Shown: positions 26,524 through 34,742 of the stretch, in pieces
Layout: each line of letters starts with the position of its first letter
Position numbering within the stretch: the first letter of the stretch is position 1
Source: JAVBMV01 sp031552145
GTDB taxonomy: Bacteria; Myxococcota; Myxococcia; Myxococcales; UBA5297
Length of the DNA stretch: 64,000 bases
Assembly (NCBI GenBank): GCA_031552145.1
Contig: JAVBMV010000007.1
Span: 62,001-126,000 of the forward strand
Direction: 5' to 3'
Translations under genes and position numbers: made by a program
Notes under the pieces: generated by a model
Seen by the model: only the letters and a program-made list of their open reading frames with translations
The model's database searches: none
What the model was told of the DNA's origin: nothing

Positions 26524-27198
26524 ATGCTCCGGGCGCCCAACCTCCTGCTTCTCCTCCTCTGCGCAGGGGCGCTCCATCCTCGCGCCGCCCTCGGCGCAAC
26601 CCCCGAAGAGCCCCCGCCCGCGCGACCCACGCCACAGGAGGAGCCCTCTGCCGAGCCATCCGCTCCGAAGCCATCCCACGATTTCGATCTCTTCGGCGAC
26701 ACCTCGGAGCGGGCCGATGCGCTCTCGAGCCCCGACCTCTCCAAGGCCATCGCGAGGCGCCACCATGCGCTGAAGGCGCATCAGATCCTCGGCCTCTCGA
26801 CCTTGGCCCTTACGGCCGCCACCGTCCTCGTCGGTCAGTTCAACTACGACCGCCTCTATACCTCCGGCGCCAGCGGCAACGACTCGCTCCAGCTCACCCA
26901 CCGCATCCTCGCCTACTCCACGGTGGGCGCCTTCGCGACGACCGCCGGCTTCGCGCTCTTCGCACCCAAGCCCGTCGAACGCAGCGACCCTGGTTTCTCG
27001 ACCATCGACTTCCACAAGCTCGCGGTGGCGGGCGCATCGGCTGGGATGCTGACGCAGCTCGCGCTCGGCTTCGTCGCGGCGCAGGCGGCGCAGGCGGGAA
27101 ATGGGCACCTCTCCTCCAACATGGCCGGCGCGCATCAGCTCGTGGGCTGGACCACCCTGGGACTGCTCTCGGCGGCCGGCATATCGTTGCTCTTCTAA
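26524..27198 (+). CDS. Exported four-helix membrane protein, cytochrome b561-like
   Basis: A 224-residue protein. It has a signal peptide (about 1-25), a Pro/Glu-rich linker (26-70), then four membrane helices, each opening with a His at its edge: H86, H126, H164 and H204. The evenly placed His residues look like the axial haem ligands of cytochrome b561-type proteins, although I recognise no exact family. Next come a YceI-like gene (18 bases later) and a c-type cytochrome gene. This supports a small envelope redox module. The haem-binding claim is inference from the His pattern alone. Confidence 0.6.
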   Translation: MLRAPNLLLLLLCAGALHPRAALGATPEEPPPARPTPQEEPSAEPSAPKPSHDFDLFGDTSERADALSSPDLSKAIARRHHALKAHQILGLSTLALTAATVLVGQFNYDRLYTSGASGNDSLQLTHRILAYSTVGAFATTAGFALFAPKPVERSDPGFSTIDFHKLAVAGASAGMLTQLALGFVAAQAAQAGNGHLSSNMAGAHQLVGWTTLGLLSAAGISLLF

Positions 27199-27216
27199 CC
27201 AATAGGAGCGAATCTC

Positions 27217-27768
27217 TTGGGCACGCCACTCTGCCTCTTTTTCGCCGCGAGTCTCCTCGCCGCCGCCCCATCCACCCAATGGTCCGGAGGCGGCCGCGTC
27301 GAATATGTATTGATCCACAAGTTTCACGAGGTGGTCGGGGTCTGCAAAGAGGTGGAGGCCCGAGCGAAAGTGGAGGGCGAGGGCCCGGCGACGATTCAGG
27401 TGATGGCGCGCGCGCCGATACGCTGCTTCGACTCGGGCAACACCAACCGCGACACCAACGCGATGGCCGCGGTCGACGCGGCGCACCATCCGCTGGTGGT
27501 CGTGAAAGGCACGGCGAGCGGCGCGCTGCCGCCGCCTGGCCAGAGCGCCACCTTCACACTCGACGCGGCGGTCGAGCTGAAGGGAGAGACAGTCTTTCAT
27601 CCGATCGAGCTGACGGTCGAACGGAGCACTGACGGCGAGCTGCGCGCCACCTTCTCCTTCGAAGAGCTGCTGACCGCGCACAAAATCGAGCGGCCCAGCC
27701 TGCTCATGGTTCCCGTCGAAGATGCGCTGAAGCTGCGCGGATTGCTCACGCTGAGGAGGGCACCGTGA
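27217..27768 (+). CDS. YceI-like domain secreted protein
   Basis: A 183-residue secreted protein: a short signal peptide (about 1-18) followed by one lipocalin-like YceI domain. Diagnostic stretches are EYVLIHKFHEVVGV near the N-terminus and RCFDSGNTNRDTNAMAAVDAAHHP in the middle. YceI-fold proteins bind isoprenoid or fatty ligands in the periplasm and are often encoded beside cytochrome b561 genes, as here. TTG start at 27217 with TAGGAG about 8 bases upstream. The stop overlaps the GTG of the next gene. Confidence 0.8.
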   Translation: MGTPLCLFFAASLLAAAPSTQWSGGGRVEYVLIHKFHEVVGVCKEVEARAKVEGEGPATIQVMARAPIRCFDSGNTNRDTNAMAAVDAAHHPLVVVKGTASGALPPPGQSATFTLDAAVELKGETVFHPIELTVERSTDGELRATFSFEELLTAHKIERPSLLMVPVEDALKLRGLLTLRRAP

Positions 27769-28136
27769 GAGGACCTCTTCGGTGTGCCGCGCTCGCCTCG
27801 CTCCTCGCCTCCGCGGCGGGCTGCAGCTTCGGGGTGGAGGACATCACCTCGGTGCCGGAGCACCCGACCTGGGAGAATGACGTGGCGCCGCTCCTCGCCA
27901 ACCACTGCACGCTCTGCCATGGGGAGCGCGCGTCTCGTGGAGCTCCAAGCTATTTCCGGCTCGATCGTTTCGATGATGCCGGAGGGCGGCTCGGGGCCGG
28001 CTCGATGGCCGCCGCCGCCCTGCGCCAGGTCGAGGCCGACCGAATGCCCCCCGCCGCTGCGTGGGGCGACGGAATGGGGAGCAAGGGCAAGGAGCTCCTC
28101 AGGCGCTGGGTGGAGCAGGGCGCGCCGGCGCGGTGA
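27765..28136 (+). CDS. Monohaem c-type cytochrome lipoprotein
   Basis: A 123-residue protein. A signal sequence ends in ASAAGC with the lipidation Cys at 20. A single haem-attachment motif CTLCH is at 48-52, and a likely distal Met lies in RMPPAAAW. The upstream segment WENDVAPLLANHC is typical of cytochrome domains in secreted Planctomycete/Myxococcota proteins. The GTG start overlaps the YceI-gene stop by 4 bases, so the two are translationally coupled. It probably accepts or donates electrons within the b561/YceI set at the outer face of a membrane. Confidence 0.8.
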   Translation: MRGPLRCAALASLLASAAGCSFGVEDITSVPEHPTWENDVAPLLANHCTLCHGERASRGAPSYFRLDRFDDAGGRLGAGSMAAAALRQVEADRMPPAAAWGDGMGSKGKELLRRWVEQGAPAR

Positions 28137-28160
28137 GCCCGCTCGCCAAGGAGCGGGCTC
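28135..28160. terminator. Terminator-like hairpin between the cytochrome gene and proS
   Basis: GAGCCCGCTC (28135-28144) and GAGCGGGCTC (28151-28160) form a perfect 10-base stem with a 6-base loop at the stop codon of the cytochrome gene and 38 bases from the proS stop. There is no T-run, but placement between convergent genes fits a bidirectional terminator. Confidence 0.5.
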
Positions 28161-28198
28161 GCGATTGAACAAGGACGCCTCGCCGCTCTGGACGCCCT

Positions 28199-29677
28199 CT
28201 AGTAGGCGCGGCCGAAGAGCGCCATATGCGTCGCGGGGCGCCCCGAGGCGAAGCAGGTGGCCCCCTTCGCCTCTTCCTGTCCTTCGAGCGGGAAGCAACG
28301 GATGGTGGCGCGCGTCTCTTCTTTGATCTTCGCCTCCCACTGGGCGTCGTCGTGCCAGGGCACCAGGAAGAGGCCGCCCTGCTCCAGCTTCGCCTTGAGC
28401 TCATCGTAGGAGGCGACGCGCACGATGCTCTGGTCGAGCCGCTCCTTCGCGCGCGCGAGCAGCGTGGCCTGCAGCTCGGCCAGCTTCGCGACCACGCTCT
28501 CCTCGATGCCGGCGAAGGCGATGGGGAACTTCTTCCCCCCCGTCCTTGGCGCCGCGAAGACCTGCCCCGACTGGACGTCGCGGGGACCTATCTCGAGGCG
28601 CAGCGGGACGCCCTTGCGCTCCCACTCGAAGTATTTGGCGCCCGGCTTCAGCGTGTCGCGATCGTCGAGCTTCACGCGCACCTTCGGCGAGAGCGCCGCC
28701 AGCACCTGCTGCGCGAAGGCCATCACGGTGCCGCGCTCCTCGTCCGTCTTCCAGATGGGGGTGATCACCACCTGCGTGGGCGCCAAGGTCGGCGGCAGCA
28801 CCAGGCCGTTGTCGTCGCTGTGGGTCATGATGACCGCGCCGACCAGGCGCGTCGAGACGCCCCAGCTGGTAGCCCACACGAACTCACGTTCGCCCGCCTG
28901 GGTCTGGAAGGTGACGTCGAAGGCCTTGGCGAAGTTCTGGCCCAGAAAGTGGCTGGTGCCCGCCTGGAGCGCCCAGCCGTTCTGCATCAGCGCCTCGATG
29001 GTGAAGGTCTCGACCGCGCCGGCGAAGCGCTCGGAGGCGCTCTTCACGCCGGGGATGACCGGGATGGCGAGCATATCGCGCGCGAAGTCGCAGTAGACGC
29101 CGAGCATCTTCTTGGCCTCGACGAGCGCCTCCTCCGCGGTGGCGTGCGCCGTATGCCCCTCTTGCCAGAGAAACTCGGCCGTCCTGAGGAAGGGGCGGGT
29201 CTTCATCTCCCAGCGCACGACGTTGGCCCACTGGTTGATCAGGAGCGGCAGGTCGCGCCATGACTGGATCCAGCGCCGGTACATGTCCCAGATGATCGTC
29301 TCGGAGGTGGGCCGGACGATGAGCGGCTCCTCGAGCTTGCTGGCGGGATCGGGCTCCACGCCTCCACCCTCGGCGGCACGCAGACGATGGTGCGTCACCA
29401 CCGCGCACTCCTTGGCGAACCCCTCGACGTGCTGCGCCTCCTTCGAGAGGAAGGACATGGGGATGAAGAGCGGGAAGTAGGCGTTGACGTGGCCCGTCGC
29501 CTTGAAGCGGCGATCGAGGTCGTCGCGGATCGACTCCCAAATGGAGTAGCCGCTGGGGCGCAGCACCATCGAGCCCTTCACGGGCGAGTAGTCCGCGAGC
29601 TCAGCGGAGCTGATGACGTCGAGGTACCACTGCGAATAGTCCTGCGCTCTTGGAGTGATCTTGGCTTCGCTGGCCAC
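28199..29677 (-). CDS. proS: Prolyl-tRNA synthetase, short (archaeal/eukaryote-like, ProS type 3)
   Basis: A 492-residue class II aminoacyl-tRNA synthetase charging tRNA-Pro. Seen: VRPTSETIIWDMYRRWI, motif 2 RTAEFLWQEGHTAH, AGTSHFLGQNFAKAFDVTF, and motif 3 TSWGVSTRLVGAVIM, then an anticodon-binding domain and the C-terminal type 3 extension ending in Tyr (FGRAY). There is no editing insertion between motifs 2 and 3, which marks the short form. C-terminal Tyr is typical of this class. Confidence 0.96.
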   Translation of the reverse strand: MASEAKITPRAQDYSQWYLDVISSAELADYSPVKGSMVLRPSGYSIWESIRDDLDRRFKATGHVNAYFPLFIPMSFLSKEAQHVEGFAKECAVVTHHRLRAAEGGGVEPDPASKLEEPLIVRPTSETIIWDMYRRWIQSWRDLPLLINQWANVVRWEMKTRPFLRTAEFLWQEGHTAHATAEEALVEAKKMLGVYCDFARDMLAIPVIPGVKSASERFAGAVETFTIEALMQNGWALQAGTSHFLGQNFAKAFDVTFQTQAGEREFVWATSWGVSTRLVGAVIMTHSDDNGLVLPPTLAPTQVVITPIWKTDEERGTVMAFAQQVLAALSPKVRVKLDDRDTLKPGAKYFEWERKGVPLRLEIGPRDVQSGQVFAAPRTGGKKFPIAFAGIEESVVAKLAELQATLLARAKERLDQSIVRVASYDELKAKLEQGGLFLVPWHDDAQWEAKIKEETRATIRCFPLEGQEEAKGATCFASGRPATHMALFGRAY

Positions 29678-29764
29678 GGCATCTTCCTCGGTGGAAATGG
29701 GGACGGGCTGGGCGTAGCACAGGAGATGGGCGGTGAGGAAGAGCAGATGCAGGGCCCGCGTGGG

Positions 29765-30373
29765 CTAGACGATTCTGCAGGCCTCTTCGAAGGAGAGGCG
29801 GGGGTTACGCGGGAAGAGCTTGGCGCTGTCGCCGTGCCCCAGGTTCACCAGCAGAATGGCGCGCCACTTCGTCCCTTGGTGAAAGGCCGCGTCCACCTTT
29901 TCGTGATCGAAGCCCCCCATCGGGCCGCAATCGAGGCCGAGCGCGCGCGCCGCGATGAGCAGATAGGCCGCCTGCAACGAGCCGTTCTGAAGGAGCGCCC
30001 AGTCGCGATCCTCCTTGGAGAGGGAAGCAAAGATCTTCGGGGCTTGCGGAAAGAGCTTGGGCAGCTTCTCGTCGAAGGCCTCGTCATAGGCGACGATGGC
30101 GGTCACGGGCGCGGCCATCGTCTTCTCGACGTTGCCCGGCGAGAGCGCCGGGCGCAGCCGCTCCTTTGCCTCGGCGCCCCGCACGAAGGTGATTCGCGCC
30201 GGCTGGCAATTGGCCGAGGTGGGCGCCATCCGCAGCAGCTCGTAGAGCTTCACGAGCGTCGCATCCTCGACCGGCTGGTCGAGCCAACCCTGGTGGGTCC
30301 TCGCCTCTAGGAAAAGGCTCTCCAGCGTAATCTTTGGCTCTGCCGCGCTCCGCCCATCGATTTTGTTTTCCAT
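29765..30373 (-). CDS. Nitroreductase-family protein, RutE-like (malonic semialdehyde reductase)
   Basis: A 202-residue FMN-dependent nitroreductase-fold enzyme. It closely follows RutE/HadB-type sequences: FLEARTHQGWLDQPV, MAPTSANCQPARITFV, RLRPALSPGNVEKTMAAPVTAIVA, ALGLDCGPMGGFD, and the terminal PRLSFEEACRIV. RutE reduces malonic semialdehyde to 3-hydroxypropionate in uracil breakdown, but no other rut gene is near, so a general NAD(P)H:quinone or nitro reductase role is also possible. A divergent SDR gene lies 167 bases away. Confidence 0.88.
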   Translation of the reverse strand: MENKIDGRSAAEPKITLESLFLEARTHQGWLDQPVEDATLVKLYELLRMAPTSANCQPARITFVRGAEAKERLRPALSPGNVEKTMAAPVTAIVAYDEAFDEKLPKLFPQAPKIFASLSKEDRDWALLQNGSLQAAYLLIAARALGLDCGPMGGFDHEKVDAAFHQGTKWRAILLVNLGHGDSAKLFPRNPRLSFEEACRIV

Positions 30374-30540
30374 CTTCTTCTCCGTTCCCCTTTTGGATGC
30401 ACCGAGCCGACGAGCGATGCTCCAAATGGTAGATCGAACGCACTTTCGGAGCGGCCCGCTCCTGCGAATCGCCCCACGGACCCTGCCGAGCCAGTAGGAC
30501 GGGGGCGCACATCGGCAACCCTGCGACTAATATCTTCCTC

Positions 30541-31329
30541 ATGCGAAAATCAGCTCGAACAGCGCTGGTCACGGGGGCCAACCGAGGGCTCGGACTGGAG
30601 ACCTGCAGACAGCTCCTCAATCGGGATTACCGAGTCTACCTCACGAGCAGGAGCAGCGAGGGAGCGCGTGCCGCCCGCGCGTTGAATCTGGCGGGTGGCG
30701 ATGTCTCGTTCCATCGCCTCGATGTCTCCGATCCCGGCAGCGTCAACGCGCTGGCGGGGAGGCTCGAGGTCGATGGCATCTTGCTCGATGCGCTGGTCAA
30801 CAACGCCGGAATCTACATCGATAGCCCCGACGCGGAGAGCGCCGCCCAGACCATCGACACCAATTTCTTCGGCGCGCTGCGCGTCACCGAGGCGCTGCAA
30901 GGGCGCATGCGCGATGGTGGAAATGTCGTCATGGTCTCGAGCGGGCTCGGCGAACTCACCGGCTTCTCCGCGATGTTGCGCGACCGTCTCTTGGATCCCT
31001 CGCTCTCGAAGACAACTCTCGTCGCGATGATGCGTGCCTACGTCGACGCCGTCGGGAAAGGCACCTCCGAGGCCGAGGGGTGGCCCTCGTCGGCCTACAA
31101 AGTCTCGAAAGCGGGACTGAACGCGCTGACGCGAGTTCTCTCGCACGAGTGGGCGGGGCGCGGGGTCCGGGTAAACTCCGTCTCCCCAGGCTGGGTCCAA
31201 ACCGACATGGGCGGCGCGAACGCGCCCCGCAAAATCGAAGAGGGCGCGTCCTCCATCGTCTGGGCGGCGGTGCTCCAGGAACATAAGAGCGGCGGTTTCT
31301 ACGAGGATGGCGTGTCGATTGGTTGGTGA
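30541..31329 (+). CDS. Short-chain dehydrogenase/reductase (SDR)
   Basis: A 262-residue classical-type SDR. The cofactor-binding TGANRGLG is at residues 13-20, NNAG follows near 90, the catalytic Ser is in VMVSSGLGE, and Tyr/Lys in SAYKVSKAG. The spacing and the insertion before the YxxxK resemble carbonyl-reductase-like SDRs, which favour NADPH. Substrate is not predictable. It is divergent from the nitroreductase, so the two could share a 167-base control region, and it ends 10 bases from an opposing gene. Confidence 0.88.
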   Translation: MRKSARTALVTGANRGLGLETCRQLLNRDYRVYLTSRSSEGARAARALNLAGGDVSFHRLDVSDPGSVNALAGRLEVDGILLDALVNNAGIYIDSPDAESAAQTIDTNFFGALRVTEALQGRMRDGGNVVMVSSGLGELTGFSAMLRDRLLDPSLSKTTLVAMMRAYVDAVGKGTSEAEGWPSSAYKVSKAGLNALTRVLSHEWAGRGVRVNSVSPGWVQTDMGGANAPRKIEEGASSIVWAAVLQEHKSGGFYEDGVSIGW

Positions 31330-31339
31330 ACTAGCGTCT

Positions 31340-31846
31340 TCATGGCTCGCTCCTCGCGCTCGGCGTTCGGACGAGGCGCTTGATGTAGAGAGCACCGATA
31401 ACGATCACTGCAGCCAGCGCGAGTAGAAAGAGGGCGATGGCTCCAAAGAAAATGGCACCTAGACGCGGCAAGCCGATACCAAAAGTCATGAAGGCGGCCA
31501 GGCCGAACATCAGGAGCACCTTTAGGGAGAGGAGCATCGTTCGAGTGGCGCTATCGGCGGCGCCTCTCTTCTCCTCGGGAATGGGCTTCGATCCGTAGTT
31601 GCAAAGTTCTGGCAGGAATCCCACAACGGTCATGAGGAAATAGACGATCCCCATGACGCAGGGAATCGCGATAACCTCTTTCTTGGAGCCCCAGCGGTCG
31701 GGCTCGCCCAAGGTCCCATAGTGGACGGGGATCAGATCCGGCAGCTTCGAGAAGCGCCAGAGCATTCCCGCGATGCTCGCGAGGAGGGCAAGGAATGCGA
31801 GGAGCTCGAGGCTCTTATGGAGGCGCGTGAAGATGACTCTCTTCAT
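31340..31846 (-). CDS. DUF1648-containing membrane protein
   Basis: A 168-residue integral membrane protein with four hydrophobic helices (about 14-32, 58-78, 108-126, 132-155). The stretch LPDLIPVHYGTLGEPDRWGSK is the DUF1648 signature, a short loop also seen in SdpI-like immunity/signalling proteins. Here only the DUF1648 part is convincing. It precedes the secreted PepSY-like gene on the opposite side by 22 bases in the same direction. Function unknown. Confidence 0.75.
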   Translation of the reverse strand: MKRVIFTRLHKSLELLAFLALLASIAGMLWRFSKLPDLIPVHYGTLGEPDRWGSKKEVIAIPCVMGIVYFLMTVVGFLPELCNYGSKPIPEEKRGAADSATRTMLLSLKVLLMFGLAAFMTFGIGLPRLGAIFFGAIALFLLALAAVIVIGALYIKRLVRTPSARSEP

Positions 31847-31868
31847 TGGCGGGCTCCTCCTGGGGCAA

Positions 31869-32300
31869 TCAGTCGTCGAGCCGCACGAAGTGCCCGTTGG
31901 CGTCGAACTCGAGCTCTGGACCCGCGCGCAATTCGATCTCGTATCCCTTTCCCCGGCGCGCGGCCTCCTTAATCATCGCCGTGGGGTAGTGTTGCGTAAG
32001 GTATTCGGAGATTTTTTCTGGCAGCATGGTGCTCGGCAATCCTGTGCCCGCTCCCGCCTCGAGTTCGCGCCATTCTCCCTTGGCATTGAACTCGAGCTCG
32101 CTGCCGTCGTCGAGCGTGACTTCGAACGACTTGGTACCCCAACCTTTGTCGATCGTCACCGCCGCGATTTTTTTCGCGGCGAAGTGCTTCTCGATGAAAG
32201 CGTGGGCGGCTTTCGGGAGGTCCTTCGCCGTTGCTGGCTTATCGGCATGGGCGGCGGACGCGACTGCAAGCGACGCGATGATGGCGAGCGATGCTCTCAT
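31869..32300 (-). CDS. Secreted PepSY-like / BLIP-like domain protein
   Basis: A 143-residue exported protein with a clear signal peptide (MRASLAIIASLAVASAAHA, cleavage after AHA). The mature part holds two similar repeats: FIEKHFAAKKIAAVTIDKG...YEV-type strand...ELEFNAKGEW, and YLTQHYPTAMIKEAARRGKGYEIELRAGPELEFDANGHF. This is the putative beta-lactamase-inhibitor-like PepSY fold, common in secreted proteins of unknown role. GGATCTC-type upstream sequence contains AGGA for the start. It is in line with the DUF1648 gene. Confidence 0.8.
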   Translation of the reverse strand: MRASLAIIASLAVASAAHADKPATAKDLPKAAHAFIEKHFAAKKIAAVTIDKGWGTKSFEVTLDDGSELEFNAKGEWRELEAGAGTGLPSTMLPEKISEYLTQHYPTAMIKEAARRGKGYEIELRAGPELEFDANGHFVRLDD

Positions 32301-32369
32301 GAGATCCTCCTTGGATGGGGATCATCATAGCCTCAATATCTCGCGATTGAGAGGCAGCCCCGCGGCGCA

Positions 32370-32409
32370 CCTGCTCTCGAAGGGCTCTGTACCCAAGAGC
32401 GAGAGCAGG
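32370..32409 (-). terminator. Hairpin downstream of dnaN
   Basis: CCTGCTCTCG (32370-32379) is the exact complement of CGAGAGCAGG (32400-32409); the 20-base loop contains a smaller GGG/CCC pairing. It lies 26 bases beyond the dnaN stop in the direction of transcription. No T-run follows, so it is a candidate terminator only. Confidence 0.42.
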
Positions 32410-32434
32410 GTCGAGGAAGACTGGAAATGGCTCT

Positions 32435-33544
32435 CTACGCGCGCATCGGCATGATCACGGCCGTGTAGCTGTCGTTCGAGGCAGGACGCACGACACCGGG
32501 GCTCTGATCGTCGACCATCTCGAGCCTGATCTCCTCCTCGTCGAGCGCGGTCAGTACATCCATCAGATAGCGCGCGTTGAAGCCGACATCGACGGCGGGG
32601 CCGTTGTAGGAAACGGGCAGGCTCTCCCGCGCCTCTCCAAGGATGGCGTTCTGGCTTGCGATCTTCAGCTCGTCTTCGGCGAGCTCGAACCTGACGGAGT
32701 GGCTCTTCTCGTCGGCGAGCAGCGCCACGCGTTTGATCACCGCGGCAAACTCGGCGCGCCGCAGCTTCACCTGGCTGTCGCGCTCCTTGGGGATCACATC
32801 CTCGTACGAGGGGAAGCGTCCGTCGATGAGACGCATCAGCATCGAGAGGCCGGGCTTCTTGAAGATGGCCGAGGTCTCGCCGAAGCCCAGATAGCACTCG
32901 GCCTCTGGCGCCTCATCGATCAACCGCTTCAGCTCGAGCATGCCCTTTCTCGGGAGGATGACCCCCTGGGCCAGCTTGAACTCTCCCCCCTCCATCGTCT
33001 GCTCCACCATCGAGAGGCGATGTCCGTCGGTGGCGACCGCCCGGATCTTTCCGTTATTGGCCGACTCGAAATAGAGGCCGGAGAGCGTGTAGCGCGTGTC
33101 GTCGGTCGAGATGGCGAAGGCCGTCTGGGCGATCATCTTCGAGAGCGTCGCCCCCTCGATCTTCACCATGTTCGCCTGCTCCTCCTTCGGCAGCGAAGGG
33201 TACTCGTCGGCGGGGATGCCGTAGAGCTTGAAGGCCGCCTTGCCGGAGGAGATCTCGACCGCGTTGTTGGCGAGGCGCTTCAGCTGGACGTTGGCCTCGG
33301 GGAGCGAACGGACGATGTCGAAGAGATGCTTCGCCGAGAGCGTGATCTCGCCGTCCGTCAGGACGTCGGCCGGGTGCTGGGTGACCAGTCCGATGTCGAG
33401 GTCGTAAGAGGAGATGGAGACCTGGCCATCTCTCGCCTGGATGAGGACGTTGGCCAGCGCCGGGATGGTCGGCTTCTTCTGGACGATTCCTTGGGCCCTG
33501 GCGAGGGCGCGGGAGAGTTCATCGACAGCGATTCGAAATTCCAT
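32435..33544 (-). CDS. dnaN: DNA polymerase III beta subunit (sliding clamp)
   Basis: A 369-residue clamp subunit of normal length with three repeated domains. It starts MEFRIAVDELSRALARAQGIVQKK, contains YTLSGLYFES and VATDGHRLS, and ends in the clamp-typical SYTAVIMPMRA (family YxxxVMPMRL). The dimer encircles DNA and tethers polymerase III and many repair factors. The ATG has GGAGG 6 bases upstream. It lies downstream of parB and on the opposite side of the cluster from dnaA, 9.6 kb away, instead of the usual dnaA-dnaN order. Confidence 0.97.
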   Translation of the reverse strand: MEFRIAVDELSRALARAQGIVQKKPTIPALANVLIQARDGQVSISSYDLDIGLVTQHPADVLTDGEITLSAKHLFDIVRSLPEANVQLKRLANNAVEISSGKAAFKLYGIPADEYPSLPKEEQANMVKIEGATLSKMIAQTAFAISTDDTRYTLSGLYFESANNGKIRAVATDGHRLSMVEQTMEGGEFKLAQGVILPRKGMLELKRLIDEAPEAECYLGFGETSAIFKKPGLSMLMRLIDGRFPSYEDVIPKERDSQVKLRRAEFAAVIKRVALLADEKSHSVRFELAEDELKIASQNAILGEARESLPVSYNGPAVDVGFNARYLMDVLTALDEEEIRLEMVDDQSPGVVRPASNDSYTAVIMPMRA

Positions 33545-33557
33545 TGGCCGCCTCCAC

Positions 33558-33579
33558 GATCACTTCGTTTCGAGTGATC
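33558..33579. promoter_or_regulatory. Inverted repeat just upstream of dnaN
   Basis: GATCACT (33558-33564) pairs with AGTGATC (33573-33579); with one bulged T the stem extends inward over TCG/CGA. It lies 13 bases before the dnaN start and would be in the 5' leader, so it could be an operator or a translation-control hairpin. The rest of the 33545-33788 gap is relatively AT-rich; I see only poor DnaA-box-like matches in it. Confidence 0.33.
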
Positions 33580-33788
33580 TCATGCTTGGTTAATCAGTCG
33601 TCTAAGTAGGGGGTGTTGGATTGGGGAAAACAGGTCTAAGTGATTGAAATGGCTGAGTAAATGAGTTCACACGGCGATGTTTGGGGCGCTCCTCGGAGCT
33701 GTTCTCTGATCCGTTGTGTGCTTCTGGCGAACTGCTCTCCAGAGGATTCCACAGAGTTCGTCGGTCGGATCCGGTGGGTTTCCCACAT

Positions 33789-34706
33789 CTAGCGAACAGT
33801 CGTGGGCATCAGATGTTCGAGGATCCGGTCGAGCTCGGCATAGGAGTAGTAGTCGAGTTCGATTCTGCCCTTTCCATTTTTATCAAGAATTCTGACTTTG
33901 GTTCCCACGGCTCTTTGAAGTTGCTCGGTCAGGTTCTTTACTTCGGGGCTCTCGGGCTTCTTCACAGCGCCGATGGGGGCTCCTTCCTTGAGCCTCCTCA
34001 CCAATTGTTCTGTCGCCCTGACGCTCATCTTCGCCGTGCTTATCTGAGCAAAAGCGCGGCGCATGGCATCATGATCGCCAAGACCTAGAAGTGCGCGCGC
34101 GTGGCCCATATCGACCTGTCGCTCCGAGAGTGCCTGCTTAATCTCGGGGGGGAGATTGAGGAGGCGAAGCGCGTTCGCGACAGAGGAACGGTCTTTTCCG
34201 ACCACATTGGCGATGGCCTCTTGCGTAAGGTCGTGGTCGTCGATGAGTCGGCGATAACCCTCTGCCTCTTCGATTGGGTTCAGATCTTCGCGCTGGAGGT
34301 TCTCGATGAGCGCCAGCTGATAGGCGTCTCGCTCCGAGAGTTGCTTGACGATGGCTGGAACTTCCTTCAGTCCAGCCAGCTGTGCAGCGCGCCAGCGACG
34401 TTCACCCGCGACAATTCTGTAGTTGGCGCCATCGGGTCTGACGGTGATCGGTTGAATGATCCCGCAGGACTTGATCGACTGGGCCAGCTCTGTGAGCTTC
34501 TCCGTCTCGAAATGTTGCCTCGGCTGAGCTTCGTCGCGCACGATTCGTTCGATCGGGAGCTGCAGAATGGCGTTCTTCTCCTCTGCACCATTGGATGATT
34601 GCTCAGGAGGAGCGACTGGAGTGGGGATTAGCGCCGAGAGCCCTCTGCCTAGGGTGTTTCGCTTCTGGCTCTTCTCTTTGGCTTTCTGTTGGACCATTTC
34701 GTACAT
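33789..34706 (-). CDS. parB: Chromosome partitioning protein ParB
   Basis: A 305-residue parS-binding CTPase. Order seen: an N-terminal basic leader with LGRGLSALIP, the ParB N-domain (LPIERIVRDEAQPRQHF, then the CTP-binding GERRWRAAQLAG near residues 115-126), a helix-turn-helix (LTQEAIANVVGKDRSSVANALRLL), and a C-terminal dimerisation region (GKGRIELDYYSYAELDRILEHL). It loads at parS and spreads on DNA for segregation with ParA. The Met at 34706 is used; an in-frame ATG three codons later is equally possible. parA is 36 bases upstream. Confidence 0.97.
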   Translation of the reverse strand: MYEMVQQKAKEKSQKRNTLGRGLSALIPTPVAPPEQSSNGAEEKNAILQLPIERIVRDEAQPRQHFETEKLTELAQSIKSCGIIQPITVRPDGANYRIVAGERRWRAAQLAGLKEVPAIVKQLSERDAYQLALIENLQREDLNPIEEAEGYRRLIDDHDLTQEAIANVVGKDRSSVANALRLLNLPPEIKQALSERQVDMGHARALLGLGDHDAMRRAFAQISTAKMSVRATEQLVRRLKEGAPIGAVKKPESPEVKNLTEQLQRAVGTKVRILDKNGKGRIELDYYSYAELDRILEHLMPTTVR

Positions 34707-34742
34707 AGCCTCTCGAGCTGCAGATTGACGTGAGGATGGGCG

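Noticed and set aside
33545..33788. DnaA boxes in the dnaN-parB gap
   Set aside because: The best matches (TTTCCCACA, GATTCCACA) agree at only 6-7 of 9 positions, which is expected by chance in this length.
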